The position numbers and the translations under genes were made by a program. Positions 50,995 to 59,658 of a DNA stretch of 64,000 bases are shown piece after piece (within the stretch, counting starts at the first letter, position 1; every line of letters starts with the position of its first letter). The notes below the pieces were generated by a model, which saw nothing but the letters and a program-made list of their open reading frames with translations, made no database searches and was not told the DNA's origin. This DNA comes from Nocardia asteroides. Lineage in GTDB: Bacteria; Actinomycetota; Actinomycetes; Mycobacteriales; Mycobacteriaceae. Location: assembly GCF_900637185.1 (NCBI RefSeq), contig NZ_LR134352.1, forward strand, positions 6,252,001 through 6,316,000, given 5' to 3'.

Positions 50995-51034
50995 GCGACG
51001 GGCCGGATCAGCGACCGCTGATCCGGCCCGTCGC
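50995..51034. terminator. 40-bp near-perfect palindrome, bidirectional terminator
   Basis: A 19-bp perfect stem (GCGACGGGCCGGATCAGCG and its complement) with only 2 nt between the arms fills the gap between the secreted-protein gene and the convergent SRAP gene. Such a short centre means the RNA loop must open one or two pairs. No T-run; position supports a terminator. Confidence 0.7.
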
Positions 51035-51035
51035 G

Positions 51036-51815
51036 TCAGAACAACCCCGGTTCGCCCGCTGTGTCAGCCGTGGCGAGCAGTTCCGGGCCGTTGTTGCGCA
51101 CGCTGTTGACCAATGTCGACACCGGCCGCGCCACGATCGACGACACCTCCTCGGGCGAGGCGCCGGTGAGCAGCTCGGCCGGCGCCGGATGATCGGGGTC
51201 GAGCCACGCGTCCCAGTGCTCACGCGGCATCGGCAGCGGCATCCGGTCGTGGATGCGCGCGAGGTCGCCGATCGCGTCGGTGGTCAGGATCGTGCACGAC
51301 AGCAGCGGCGCGGAATCGGGCGCCTCGCGGTCGCGCCAGACCGACCACAGCCCGGCCATGTACAGCCGGGAACCGTCGGCGTGCGCCATGTAATACGGCT
51401 GCTTGACGGCCTTGCCCTTGGCGGTCGGCGCCGATTCCACCAGCCACTCGTACCAGCCGTCCATCGGGACCAGGCAGCGCTTGTGCTTGGCCGAGTCGCG
51501 GAACGAGGGCGCGGTGATCGCCTTGTCGGCGCGGGCGTTGAACAGCGGCTTGCCCTTGGCGGGCACGCCCGGCTCGCCCGCCTTGGTCCAGGACGGGATC
51601 AGGCCCCAGCGCATGCGGCGCACCCGCAGCTTCGGGTCGTCCTCGGGCTCACCGTGCTCGTGCCGTTCCACCACGGTCAGCACCTGACTGGTGGGCGCCA
51701 CGTTGTAGCTCACCGCCGCGTCCTGCTGGTCGGTGTCGAGATCGGTTTCGTCGATCGCGTCGAGTTCGGCCGCCAGCCGACCCGGATTCGTGGTCGTCGC
51801 ATATCGTCCGCACAT
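51036..51815 (-). CDS. SRAP family abasic-site protein (YedK/HMCES)
   Basis: A 259-residue SRAP-domain protein that covalently traps abasic sites in single-stranded DNA. The catalytic cysteine is residue 2 after Met removal ([11 protein letters not shown]), followed by the conserved [10 protein letters not shown], the WGLIPSW strand, NARADKA, the GWYEWL glutamate and the late histidine in IHDRMPLP. All active-site elements are present. It is the counterpart of Rv3226c and is divergent from aroA, as in mycobacteria. Confidence 0.95.
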   Translation of the reverse strand: MCGRYATTTNPGRLAAELDAIDETDLDTDQQDAAVSYNVAPTSQVLTVVERHEHGEPEDDPKLRVRRMRWGLIPSWTKAGEPGVPAKGKPLFNARADKAITAPSFRDSAKHKRCLVPMDGWYEWLVESAPTAKGKAVKQPYYMAHADGSRLYMAGLWSVWRDREAPDSAPLLSCTILTTDAIGDLARIHDRMPLPMPREHWDAWLDPDHPAPAELLTGASPEEVSSIVARPVSTLVNSVRNNGPELLATADTAGEPGLF

Positions 51816-51917
51816 AGGGCCATCGTCTCATCGGAGTCCGACACCCGGAGGCGACGCGACGCGGTCGAATTCCACACCAGCCGTGTGTCCGGACCGCACA
51901 TGCGCGAAGATGGGCGG

Positions 51918-53210
51918 GTGAGTTTCTGGCCAGCGCCCCATATCGAGGTCCCCGTCCACGCGACCGTGACCCTGCCCGGTTCGAAATCCATCACCAATCG
52001 CGCGCTCATCCTGGCCGCACTGGCCGATGGCCCGTCCACCCTCACCGGTGCGCTGCGCAGCCGCGACACCGACCTGATGATCAAGGCGCTGCAGGGCCTG
52101 GGTACCGAGATCCTCGGCGACGCCGAGACGCTCGAGGTCACCCCGGCGCCGCTGCGCAGTTCCGCCGTCGACTGCGGGCTGGCGGGCACCATCATGCGGT
52201 TCCTGCCGCCGGCGGCCGCCCTGGCCACCGGCGATGTGGCCTTCTTCGGTGACGAGCAGGCCAAGTCCCGCCCGCTGACCACCATCCTGGACGCGCTGCG
52301 CGCGCTCGGTCTCGACGTCGACGGCGACGCCCTGCCGTTCGTCGTGCACGGCACCGGCAGGCTGCGCGGCGGCACCGTCACCATCGATGCCTCCGGCTCC
52401 TCGCAGTTCGTCTCCGGGCTGCTGCTCTCGGCGGCCCGCTTCGACGAGGGCATCACCGTCCACCACGACGGCAAGCAGCTGCCGTCCATGCCGCACATCG
52501 AGATGACGGTGGAGATGCTGCGCCGCGCCGACGTGGTGGTGCACACCCCCGCCGACTCGCGCAGCGCGCAGACCTGGACCGTGGAGCCGGGCCCGATCCG
52601 CGCGGTCGACTGGGAGATCGAGCCCGATCTGTCCAACGCCACCCCGTTCCTGGCGGCGGCCGCCGTCACCGGCGGCGAGGTGAGCATTCCGATGTGGCCG
52701 CGCGGCACCACCCAGCCCGGCGACGTGATCCGCGAGATCCTGGTGCGGATGGGCGCCGAGGCGCGCATCTTCGACGGTGTGCTCACCGTGCGCGGCCCGG
52801 CGAGCCTGGCCGGCATCGATATCGACCTGCACGACGTCGGCGAACTCACCCCCACCGTCGCCGCGCTGGCCGCCCTGGCCGACTCGCCCTCGCACCTGCG
52901 CGGCATCGCGCACCTGCGCGGTCACGAGACCGACCGGCTGGCCGCGCTGTCGACCGAGATCAACCGGCTCGGCGGCGATGTCACCGAGACCGAGGACGGC
53001 CTGGTGATCAATCCCGCCCCGCTGAAGGGCGGGCAGTGGCACTCCTACGCCGACCACCGGATGGCCACCGCGGGCGCCATCCTGGGCCTGCGGGTGCCCG
53101 GCGTGGAGATCGAGGACATCGGCACCACCGCCAAGACGCTGCCGACCTTCGTCGCGCTGTGGGAGCAGATGCTGGCTCCCGCCTTATCGGGTGAGGGAGC
53201 GGTGCGCTGA
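51918..53210 (+). CDS. aroA: 3-phosphoshikimate 1-carboxyvinyltransferase (EPSP synthase)
   Basis: A 430-residue EPSP synthase, step six of the shikimate pathway to aromatic amino acids. Motifs include [20 protein letters not shown] near the N-terminus (phosphate-binding K-S), [24 protein letters not shown], and the C-terminal HYADHRMA-like [12 protein letters not shown]. The GTG at 51918 gives the usual length, with no strong ribosome site. The end overlaps the following rsgA gene by 4 bp if rsgA uses a CTG start, which keeps the mycobacterial order Rv3227-Rv3228. Confidence 0.95.
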   Translation: MSFWPAPHIEVPVHATVTLPGSKSITNRALILAALADGPSTLTGALRSRDTDLMIKALQGLGTEILGDAETLEVTPAPLRSSAVDCGLAGTIMRFLPPAAALATGDVAFFGDEQAKSRPLTTILDALRALGLDVDGDALPFVVHGTGRLRGGTVTIDASGSSQFVSGLLLSAARFDEGITVHHDGKQLPSMPHIEMTVEMLRRADVVVHTPADSRSAQTWTVEPGPIRAVDWEIEPDLSNATPFLAAAAVTGGEVSIPMWPRGTTQPGDVIREILVRMGAEARIFDGVLTVRGPASLAGIDIDLHDVGELTPTVAALAALADSPSHLRGIAHLRGHETDRLAALSTEINRLGGDVTETEDGLVINPAPLKGGQWHSYADHRMATAGAILGLRVPGVEIEDIGTTAKTLPTFVALWEQMLAPALSGEGAVR

Positions 53211-54208
53211 GCCGCCGCGGCCGCACCGCAGCCAGCTACGACGAGACCGATGTGCGGGTTCGTCCCGGCCGGGCCTCGCGACCGCGCACCAAGACGCGTC
53301 CCCAGCACAGCGACGCCGAGCCCGCGATGGTGGTCTCGGTGGACCGCGGGCGCTGGGGGTGTGTCCTCGACGGTGACGCCGACCGCCGCATCGTGGCCAT
53401 GCGGGCCAGGGAACTGGGCCGCACCCCGATCGTGGTCGGCGACCAGGTCGACGTCGTCGGCGATCTGACCGGCAAGCCCGACACCCTGGCCCGGATCGTG
53501 CGCGTCGCCGAGCGCGGCACCGTGCTGCGGCGTACCGCCGACGACACCGATCCGTTCGAACGGATCGTGGTGGCCAATGCCGAGCAGTTGTTCATCGTGG
53601 TTGCGCTGGCGGATCCGCCGCCGCGCACCGGCTTCGTCGAGCGGGCCATGGTGGCCGCGTATGCAGGCGGGCTGGAACCGATCCTGGTGCTCACCAAGCG
53701 CGATCTGGTGGCGGAATCCGAATTCGCTTCCGCCTTCGAGGGTCTGGATCTGAAGATCCGCTACGCGGGGATCGACGACCCGATCGAGCCGGTGCTGGAG
53801 TTGCTCGACGACCGGCTCACCGCCCTCATCGGCCATTCCGGCGTCGGCAAGTCGACGATGGTGAATCGTCTTGTGCCCGACGCGTATCGGGCCGTGGGCG
53901 AGGTGTCCGGGGTGGGCAAGGGCAAGCACACCTCCACCCAGTCGGTGGCGCTGCCGCTGCCCGGCGGTGGCTGGGTGATCGACACACCGGGCGTGCGGTC
54001 CTTCGGGCTGGCGCACATCACCTCCGACGACGTGATCGCCGCGTTCACCGACCTCGCCGACGCCATCGAGGACTGCCCGCGTGGCTGCACCCACCTGGGG
54101 CCGCCCGCCGATCCGGAGTGCGCGCTGGACCAGCTCCCCGGCACGGAACGGCGGGTCGCCGCGATTCGTCAGCTGCTGACCGCGCTGATCTCCAACGAGA
54201 CCTGGTAG
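53207..54208 (+). CDS. rsgA: Ribosome-assembly GTPase RsgA (start uncertain, probably CTG)
   Basis: A circularly permuted GTPase that checks 30S subunit maturation, 333 residues if begun at CTG 53207. G motifs in order: LTKRDLV (G4), [15 protein letters not shown] (G1), DTPGVRSFG (G3), then the zinc finger with [16 protein letters not shown]. The family N-terminus [11 protein letters not shown] lies upstream of the first GTG (53252), and the only possible start codon before it in this frame is CTG at 53207, which overlaps the aroA stop as CTGA. GTG 53252 would remove these conserved residues. Confidence 0.88.
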   Translation: MSRRGRTAASYDETDVRVRPGRASRPRTKTRPQHSDAEPAMVVSVDRGRWGCVLDGDADRRIVAMRARELGRTPIVVGDQVDVVGDLTGKPDTLARIVRVAERGTVLRRTADDTDPFERIVVANAEQLFIVVALADPPPRTGFVERAMVAAYAGGLEPILVLTKRDLVAESEFASAFEGLDLKIRYAGIDDPIEPVLELLDDRLTALIGHSGVGKSTMVNRLVPDAYRAVGEVSGVGKGKHTSTQSVALPLPGGGWVIDTPGVRSFGLAHITSDDVIAAFTDLADAIEDCPRGCTHLGPPADPECALDQLPGTERRVAAIRQLLTALISNETW

Positions 54209-54235
54209 CAACCGATTCCGTGCCGGGGAGGGTGC

Positions 54236-55105
54236 TCAGAACCCGAAGGATCCGGTGCCGGTGCCGCCGCCGTCACCCGGGCCGGGATCGGTCGGCACGT
54301 CGGCCACGGTGACCACCTTGGTGGTCGAGGAACTGGCCACGCCGCTGCGCCCGGAGAAGGTCGCGCCGATGGTGTAGGCGCCGGGCGCGCCCGGGGTCCA
54401 CACGATCGAGGCCTTGCCGTTCGCGCCGACCGGGATGTCGCCCAGGACGTTGTCGCCCGCCTTGAACTGGACGGTGCCGCCCGCCGCCGCGGGCGAGACG
54501 CTGGCCTCGAGTGTGACGGCCTTGCCCACCTGGGCACCGGAGACGTCGGTGATGACCGTGCTCGACACCGCGTCGCTGGACACCGTGATGGCCGGGCCCT
54601 TGCCCTGATAGGTGCCGTCGCCCAGGGAGCCGCCGTAGTGCATGGAGGTCGGCAGCGGGGTGTCGCGGGCGCAGTTCACGCCCACCTTGTACTGCACCTC
54701 GAAGGTCTGCGACTTGGGCTCGATGTTCGGGTACACCGGGTACTTGGTGATGCCGAACTCGGCACGCACCCAGTCCGAGGACGAGGTGTCGAGCTGGACC
54801 GGGTCACCGCCCATCTTCGCCGAGCCCGCGACCGGGGTCAGGCAGGCCGGGTGCAGATCCTTGATGTTGTAGATGTATTCGACCGGGATGCCGGTGCGTT
54901 CGAACTTCGTCGTCACGGTCACGGTGTCGCCGACGACCGGGTTGGTGTTGGACACCGTCCTGGTGAACTTGCTGTTCCCGTCGTTCCAGGTGATCGTGCC
55001 CGGGGCGGCCGCGGCCGTACCGGGGACCGCCGCCACGGCGAAACCCGCCGCCACCGCGAACACGGCCATCGCACCGGCTGCCCGCTGCCTGTTTCTGTCC
55101 ACCAT
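54236..55105 (-). CDS. Secreted Ig-like domain protein
   Basis: A 289-residue exported protein. The signal peptide covers about residues 1-36 (basic MVDRNRQR, core AVFAVAAGFAVAAVPG, cut near AAAA-PG). The first 165 residues of the mature chain form an all-beta domain (VVGDTVTVTTKFERTGIPVE), and the C-terminal Ig-like repeat (about 200-275) has the pattern GTVQFKAGDNVLGDIPVG and IVWTPGAPGAYTIGATFSG also found in the small protein at 11223-11648. The end is Gly/Asp-rich. The ATG at 55105 has GGGAG upstream. It is probably a surface protein. Confidence 0.85.
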   Translation of the reverse strand: MVDRNRQRAAGAMAVFAVAAGFAVAAVPGTAAAAPGTITWNDGNSKFTRTVSNTNPVVGDTVTVTTKFERTGIPVEYIYNIKDLHPACLTPVAGSAKMGGDPVQLDTSSSDWVRAEFGITKYPVYPNIEPKSQTFEVQYKVGVNCARDTPLPTSMHYGGSLGDGTYQGKGPAITVSSDAVSSTVITDVSGAQVGKAVTLEASVSPAAAGGTVQFKAGDNVLGDIPVGANGKASIVWTPGAPGAYTIGATFSGRSGVASSSTTKVVTVADVPTDPGPGDGGGTGTGSFGF

Positions 55106-55303
55106 CGTTGTCTCCCACATGCGTCGGGCGCCCCTCGACATCGTCGTCGAGGCGGCTGGTTCGCCCGAGTTGGCGAGCAGTAGATCACGGCGGCGGGCAC
55201 TCGCGGACCGGAATCCGAAATGAGCATCATTCAGATTGCGAATTCGACTCACGTTCGTCCGCGTTCCCGGTCTCGGACACCCGGCGCCGGTAGCGTCTCC
55301 CCC

Positions 55304-55621
55304 ATGAAGCCACCGGCGATCGGTTATCTGCGCCGCGACATCTCGGGTGTCGCCCAATCCTGGGACGAAACGCAGATCCGTTCGCTAGCCGAGCGGCTCG
55401 GCTACCGCTTCACCAAGACCGTCGTCTTCAGCAATCGCACCACCGATCCGATCGGCCGCCTCCTCGACGTGGTCGCCACCACCGAGGCCGTCGCGGTGGT
55501 CATCCCCGACCTCACCCACCTCGATCCCGACCTCCCCGACGCCCTGCTCGCGCGCTGCGACATCATCACCGTCTCCCCCGAGGTCGTCCACCCACGCACC
55601 ATCCCGGCCCTGCCCGCGTAG
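55304..55621 (+). CDS. Mini-protein resembling a serine-recombinase N-terminal domain
   Basis: A 105-residue protein similar in pattern to the resolvase catalytic fold: IGYLRRDISGVAQSWDETQI, LAERLGYRF, IGRLLDVVATTEAVAVVIPDLTHL and ending soon after ITVSPEVVHP. Serine recombinases need Y-x-R-x-S near the start; here the segment reads YLRRDIS, and the DNA-binding C-terminus is missing, so it is unlikely to recombine DNA. Similar short proteins occur in other Nocardia and mycobacteria as far as I know. The ATG at 55304 lies 7 nt after TAGCGT (55291-55296). Confidence 0.65.
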   Translation: MKPPAIGYLRRDISGVAQSWDETQIRSLAERLGYRFTKTVVFSNRTTDPIGRLLDVVATTEAVAVVIPDLTHLDPDLPDALLARCDIITVSPEVVHPRTIPALPA

Positions 55622-55674
55622 ACCGCACCATCGACGTTCCTATCGTCTGATCGACGTGGGCGCCGGGACCACCG

Positions 55675-55728
55675 GCGCAAGCAGTGGGCGCGCAACGATA
55701 AACCTCGCAAAACGCCCACTCCTTGCGC
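55675..55728. promoter_or_regulatory. 16-bp-arm inverted repeat in the leader of the carboxylate-reductase genes
   Basis: GCGCAAGCAGTGGGCG (55675-55690) pairs with 55713-55728 with one mismatch, around a 22-nt A-rich loop. It ends 4 bp before the ribosome site GGAGG of the gene starting at 55746. A possible -10 box TATCGT is at 55641-55646, so the repeat would lie in the mRNA leader, or act as an operator over two turns of DNA. Confidence 0.6.
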
Positions 55729-55745
55729 GCTCCGGAGGCTGTGCC

Positions 55746-56828
55746 ATGTGGTCCGACATACTCGATCTGGATGTGGTCGACCCCGACCCCGACGACTACA
55801 TCCAGGCGGTGATGCACTGGCATTTCAGCCCCGAGACGGGCAGCCCGTACTGGCTGCGCCGCGTCGAACGGCTCGACTTCGATCCACGGACCGACGTGCG
55901 GACCTTCGACGATCTTCGCCTGTTCCCCAACGTGATCGACGAGTTCCGCGACGTCGCCGTCGGGGATCTGATTCCGCGCGGTCTGCGCGGAGCCGATCGC
56001 GAGATCGCGGGGATCTACGAGAGCGGCGGCACGACGGGCGCGCCGAAGCGGTTCGTGATGTTCGAGCGGTGGATGGAATTCGCGCTGTCCTGGGACGAGC
56101 ACCACTACGCCGACCTCGGCACCACGAACACCCTGGCCATCGCGCCCAGCGGCCCGCACATGTTCGGCGAGTTCGCCTCCCGGCGCGCCCGCAGGCACGA
56201 CGGGGTGAAGTTCACCGTCGACCTGGACCCGCGCTGGATCAAGCACCTCATCGCCACCGGCGACACCGAGGGCGCCGATCGCTACGCCGAGCACCTGATC
56301 GACCAGGCCGCGGCGATCCTGACCACCCAGTCGGTGGGCATCCTCATCACCACGCCGCCCCTGCTGGAGCGACTGGCCAGGCGCCCGGAGCTCGTGGACG
56401 CGGTGCGCGCGCAGGTGCGGTACCTGTGCTGGAGTGGAGCACACATGGATGCCGACACCAGGGAGATCCTGCGCCAGGAGGTCTTTCCCGGCATCCCGCT
56501 CAAAGGCCTCTACGGCAGCACCACCATCCTCGGCATGTCCCGTGAACGCGACAGCGAACGCGACGACGGGCTCGCGGTGTTCGACACGCCCAGCCCCTTC
56601 ATCACCTTCCGGGTGGTCGACCCCGCCACCGGCGACGACGTCGACGAGGGTGAGCGCGGACAGGTGGTGATGAACCATCTCACCAGATACGCGCTGCTGC
56701 CGAACAATCTGGAGCGCGACACCGCGCTGCGCGCCGAGCCGGCGCCGGGCACGCTCGGCTGCGCGGTCGCCGATGTGCGACCGGTGTCGACCTTCGCCGA
56801 GAAGTCGGTCATCGAGGGTGTGTACTGA
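55746..56828 (+). CDS. Acyl-adenylating enzyme, EhpF/LuxE-like
   Basis: A 360-residue member of the ANL adenylating family in the phenazine-biosynthesis EhpF/LuxE-like branch (short, without the usual C-terminal subdomain length). The phosphate loop is YESGGTTGAPKR (about residues 96-107), the A5-like motif is GLYGSTTILGM, and the A7 region is DVDEGERGQVVMNHL. It probably activates a carboxylic acid as acyl-AMP and hands it to the reductase encoded next. The two genes overlap (TGATG). The acid is unknown; griseoluteate-type phenazine acids are the known example for EhpF. Confidence 0.8.
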   Translation: MWSDILDLDVVDPDPDDYIQAVMHWHFSPETGSPYWLRRVERLDFDPRTDVRTFDDLRLFPNVIDEFRDVAVGDLIPRGLRGADREIAGIYESGGTTGAPKRFVMFERWMEFALSWDEHHYADLGTTNTLAIAPSGPHMFGEFASRRARRHDGVKFTVDLDPRWIKHLIATGDTEGADRYAEHLIDQAAAILTTQSVGILITTPPLLERLARRPELVDAVRAQVRYLCWSGAHMDADTREILRQEVFPGIPLKGLYGSTTILGMSRERDSERDDGLAVFDTPSPFITFRVVDPATGDDVDEGERGQVVMNHLTRYALLPNNLERDTALRAEPAPGTLGCAVADVRPVSTFAEKSVIEGVY

Positions 56829-58198
56829 TGATCGAGATCGACGCCCTCGGCCCGGCCGGCGCGTACCGGGCCAGGCAGCGCATTCCGATCACCGCGCTGG
56901 ACGGCACGAAAGTCGGTGAGCTGGGCCAGGTTCCGGCGCTGTTCGTCCGGCGGGCGCTCACCGCGATGCGCGCCGCGCCCACGCTGCCGGTGGGCGAATG
57001 CCTCGCGCTGATGAGCGAGGCCGCCGAGCTGTTCACCACCGCGACCATCGGCGGGCTCGATCCCGAGGAGTACGTCCGGATCGTCTCGACCGTGTCGGGC
57101 GTGCCCCGGCAGGTGGTGCGCCAGTCGGTCGAGTGGGTCGCCGAGGTGCTGCGCGCACAGCCCGACACGATGGCGCTGGCGATGCCGCGCGGCGCCGTCG
57201 CCGAGTGGTCCGACGCGCGCACCGGCGACGGCGCGGGCGTGTGGGTCCGCAAGGGCGACGTCTTCGCGGTGCACGCGGCGGGCAACACTCCGGCGGTGCA
57301 CGGGCTCTGGCCCGAGGCGCTGGCGCTGGGTTACAAGGTGGTCGTGCGGCCGTCGGCGCGCGAGCCGTTCACCGCGTTCCGGCTGGTGAGTGCCCTGCGG
57401 GCGGCCGGCTTCCCGCCGGAGATCGTGACCCTGCTGCCCACCGACTACGCCGCCGCCGACGTGATCATCGCCGAGGCCGACTACGCGATCGTGTACGGCG
57501 GTCAGGATGTCGTGGACAAGTACGGCGCGAGCCCGCGGGTGCTCACCCAGGGCCCCGGCCGGTCCAAGATCCTGATCACCGCGGACGTGGACTGGCGGGA
57601 GCGGATCGACGTGATCGCCGATTCGGTGAGTCACCTGGGCGGCACCGCCTGCACCTGCACCACCGGGGTGCTGGTGGAGGGCGATCCGGAGCCGCTCGCG
57701 CGGGCGCTGGCCGAGCGGCTCGCCCGCATTCCGAGCCTGCCCGCCGATCATCCCGACGCCCTGCTCACCGTGCAGCCGGTGCCCGCGGTGGTCGCGATCG
57801 ACGAATACCTGCACGAGGTCGCCGGATCGGCGCGGCCGCTGCTCGGCGGAGAGACCATCGTCGACGAACTGCCGTCCGGGGGCGCGGTGCTGCGCCCCGC
57901 GGTCCACCTGGTCGACTCGGCGACGGCACCACAGCTCGGCGTCGAGCTGGCCTTCCCCTGCGTCTGGGTGGGGCCCTGGCGGCCCGCGGACGGCATTGCG
58001 CCCCTGCGGGATTCACTGGTGCTCACCGCGATGACCACCCGCGCCGACCTGGTCGACGCCCTGCTGACCGAGCCGACGATCACCAATCTCTATCTCGGCG
58101 ACAATCCCACCACCTGGCTGCGGCCCGGCGTTCCGCACGACGGTTACCTGGCCGAATTCCTCATGCGCTGCAAGGGCATGATCCGCTCGGGCATCTGA
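56828..58198 (+). CDS. Acyl-CoA-reductase-like aldehyde dehydrogenase (LuxC/EhpG-like)
   Basis: A 456-residue protein of the ALDH superfamily. The Rossmann side has VHAAGNTPAVHG and LALGYKVVVRPSAREPFTAF (substrate/cofactor cradle), and the catalytic cysteine is in LGGTACTCTTGVLVEG (about residue 280), the place of the LuxC cysteine. In this branch the enzyme reduces an activated acyl group to an aldehyde with NAD(P)H. Together with the adenylating enzyme it forms a carboxylic-acid-reducing pair. The start codon overlaps the preceding stop. A MarR gene follows 62 bp on. Confidence 0.82.
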   Translation: MIEIDALGPAGAYRARQRIPITALDGTKVGELGQVPALFVRRALTAMRAAPTLPVGECLALMSEAAELFTTATIGGLDPEEYVRIVSTVSGVPRQVVRQSVEWVAEVLRAQPDTMALAMPRGAVAEWSDARTGDGAGVWVRKGDVFAVHAAGNTPAVHGLWPEALALGYKVVVRPSAREPFTAFRLVSALRAAGFPPEIVTLLPTDYAAADVIIAEADYAIVYGGQDVVDKYGASPRVLTQGPGRSKILITADVDWRERIDVIADSVSHLGGTACTCTTGVLVEGDPEPLARALAERLARIPSLPADHPDALLTVQPVPAVVAIDEYLHEVAGSARPLLGGETIVDELPSGGAVLRPAVHLVDSATAPQLGVELAFPCVWVGPWRPADGIAPLRDSLVLTAMTTRADLVDALLTEPTITNLYLGDNPTTWLRPGVPHDGYLAEFLMRCKGMIRSGI

Positions 58199-58203
58199 TC
58201 CGG

Positions 58204-58243
58204 CGCGCCCGCGCCCGGCCTGTCCCGGCCGGGTGTGGGCGCG
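58204..58243. terminator. GC-rich hairpin after the reductase gene
   Basis: A 17-pair stem with two G-T pairs and a 6-nt loop starts 5 bp after the stop of the reductase gene and ends before the MarR start (58261). It may end or weaken transcription into the MarR gene. No T-run follows. Confidence 0.55.
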
Positions 58244-58260
58244 TACGGGAAAATGACCGG

Positions 58261-58707
58261 GTGACCACCGAGAATCCGCGCCCCCGACCGCCGGCGATGA
58301 GCCCGACCATCCTGGTGATCACGCTGTCGCGGCGGGTCGAGGCCGAGCTGAGCGCTGCCTTGGCGCCGCTGGATCTCACCGTGGCCCGGCTCGGGCTGCT
58401 CGGGCATATCAACGGCGTCCCGGGAGCCTCGTTCAGCGAGCTGGCGCGGATGTCGGGGACCAGCGTGCAGAGTGCGCACACCGCGGTGAAGTCGCTGGTG
58501 GCGGCGGGACTGGTGCAGGACCGCACGGCCCGCGCCGGGTCGGCCTCGGCGATCGAGCTCACCGAGGCGGGGACGCGACTGCTCGGCGAGGCGCGAAAAG
58601 TGGTGACCCAGGTCGACACCCAGCTCTTCGGGCCCGATGCCGATCCCATCCAGCGGCGCGTCGGGGCGGCCATCGTGGCGGCGTTCACCGGCGCGTCACC
58701 CGCCTGA
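58261..58707 (+). CDS. MarR family transcriptional regulator
   Basis: A 148-residue MarR protein. The winged helix lies at about residues 45-100 (GASFSELARMSGTSVQSAHTAV, KSLVAAGLVQDRTARAGSAS, IELTEAGTRLL), with dimerising helices at both ends. It may answer phenolic or other small ligands. It starts with GTG at 58261. The twin palindromes 34 bp after its stop, before the next operon, suit a MarR-type dimer, so it might repress the membrane-protein/monooxygenase pair downstream as well as its own group. Confidence 0.88.
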   Translation: MTTENPRPRPPAMSPTILVITLSRRVEAELSAALAPLDLTVARLGLLGHINGVPGASFSELARMSGTSVQSAHTAVKSLVAAGLVQDRTARAGSASAIELTEAGTRLLGEARKVVTQVDTQLFGPDADPIQRRVGAAIVAAFTGASPA

Positions 58708-58738
58708 CCAGCGCTCCCACCGGACGTGATCCAGACAA

Positions 58739-58785
58739 CCTTCAACATGGCTGAAACTCGAGCTAAGCTTCAGCCATATTGAAGG
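58739..58785. promoter_or_regulatory. Twin inverted operators in front of the 58803 operon
   Basis: Two 15-bp sites, TTCAACATGGCTGAA (58741-58755) and TTCAGCCATATTGAA (58769-58783), each form TTCA-N7-TGAA. The second is the reverse complement of the first with one change, so together they make a 17-bp-arm inverted repeat. A promoter TTCAAC-N17-TAAGCT (58741-58769) lies between and on them. A repressor dimer pair could bind here. Confidence 0.65.
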
Positions 58786-58802
58786 TCGGAGGGAGTTCAC
58801 CG

Positions 58803-59252
58803 GTGGAACATTTCTTGCTGTCCGTGCACGTGGTCGCGGGCATCGTCTTCGTCGGGGGTTCGGCAGTCGCCACCAGCCTGTTTCCCCGCTACGCCCCGGT
58901 CGCCGCGGGCGGGCCCGACCCGGATTCGGTGCGCAGCCGGTCGGTGGCGGTGGCCCTGCACCGGATCACCGGCAACTACGCCAAGCTCGCGATCATCGTC
59001 CCGGTGATCGGCATCGTGCTGGCCACCATCCAGGGCCGGATGAACGAAATCTGGATCACCGTCGCCATGATCACCACCGCGATCGCCGGCGGCCTGCTCG
59101 CCGTCCAGATCCACCCACTCCAGCGCCTGGCCCTCGCCGAACCCGACACCGGCCGGCGCCTGAAGACCCTGTCGATGCTCGCCGGCATCTACAACCTGCT
59201 CTGGACAGCCGTCGTCGTCCTCATGATCGTCCGCCCCGGCTCCACCAACTGA
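58803..59252 (+). CDS. Small membrane protein, DUF2269-like
   Basis: A 149-residue protein with four hydrophobic segments (about residues 5-25, 57-80, 85-103, 125-145). Its start EHFLLSVHVVAGIVFVGGSAVATSLFPR resembles the DUF2269 integral membrane family, with a histidine and a conserved glycine in helix one. The GTG at 58803 follows GGAGGGA. A promoter with twin operators precedes it, and a monooxygenase-like gene follows 11 bp on. Function unknown; a role in redox or heavy-metal handling cannot be judged. Confidence 0.78.
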   Translation: MEHFLLSVHVVAGIVFVGGSAVATSLFPRYAPVAAGGPDPDSVRSRSVAVALHRITGNYAKLAIIVPVIGIVLATIQGRMNEIWITVAMITTAIAGGLLAVQIHPLQRLALAEPDTGRRLKTLSMLAGIYNLLWTAVVVLMIVRPGSTN

Positions 59253-59263
59253 AGGATTCCGAC

Positions 59264-59572
59264 ATGCCCGACCAGGGAGTCACTTTCATCAATGTCATCG
59301 AGGTAGCCGCCGCCGACGTCGACGCCTTCGTCGACCAGTGGCGCGAGCGAGCCGCCCTCATGCGCACCGCCCCCGGCTTCCGCGACGTCCGCCTGCACCG
59401 CGCCCTGCTCCCCGACACCCGCTTCCAGCTGATCAACGTCGCCCACTGGGACAGCGCCGAAGCCTGCGAGGCCGCCGGCCTCAACCCCACCGTCGTCGCC
59501 TCCGTCGACCAGGCCCGCCGGGTCGCCACCGCCAACCCCGCCCTCTACGAAGTGGTCGCCGAATTCCCCTGA
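59264..59572 (+). CDS. Antibiotic biosynthesis monooxygenase (ABM) domain protein
   Basis: A 102-residue ABM-domain protein with a ferredoxin-like alpha/beta fold. The pattern is FINVIEVAAADVDAFVDQW, MRTAPGFRDVRLHRALLPDT and FQLINVAHWDSAEA. Members act as cofactor-free oxygenases on quinols or as haem-degrading enzymes; the key N-W-x-x-W-x set of haem enzymes is not complete here. It belongs to the operon with the DUF2269-like protein, presumably under the twin operators upstream. Confidence 0.88.
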   Translation: MPDQGVTFINVIEVAAADVDAFVDQWRERAALMRTAPGFRDVRLHRALLPDTRFQLINVAHWDSAEACEAAGLNPTVVASVDQARRVATANPALYEVVAEFP

Positions 59573-59658
59573 GCCACAACACCTGCGGCGCGGCGCCACG
59601 TGCTCGCCCCGCGTCTCGCCTCCCCTGCGCGCCCATACCTCCGGGCCACGCAGTCACC

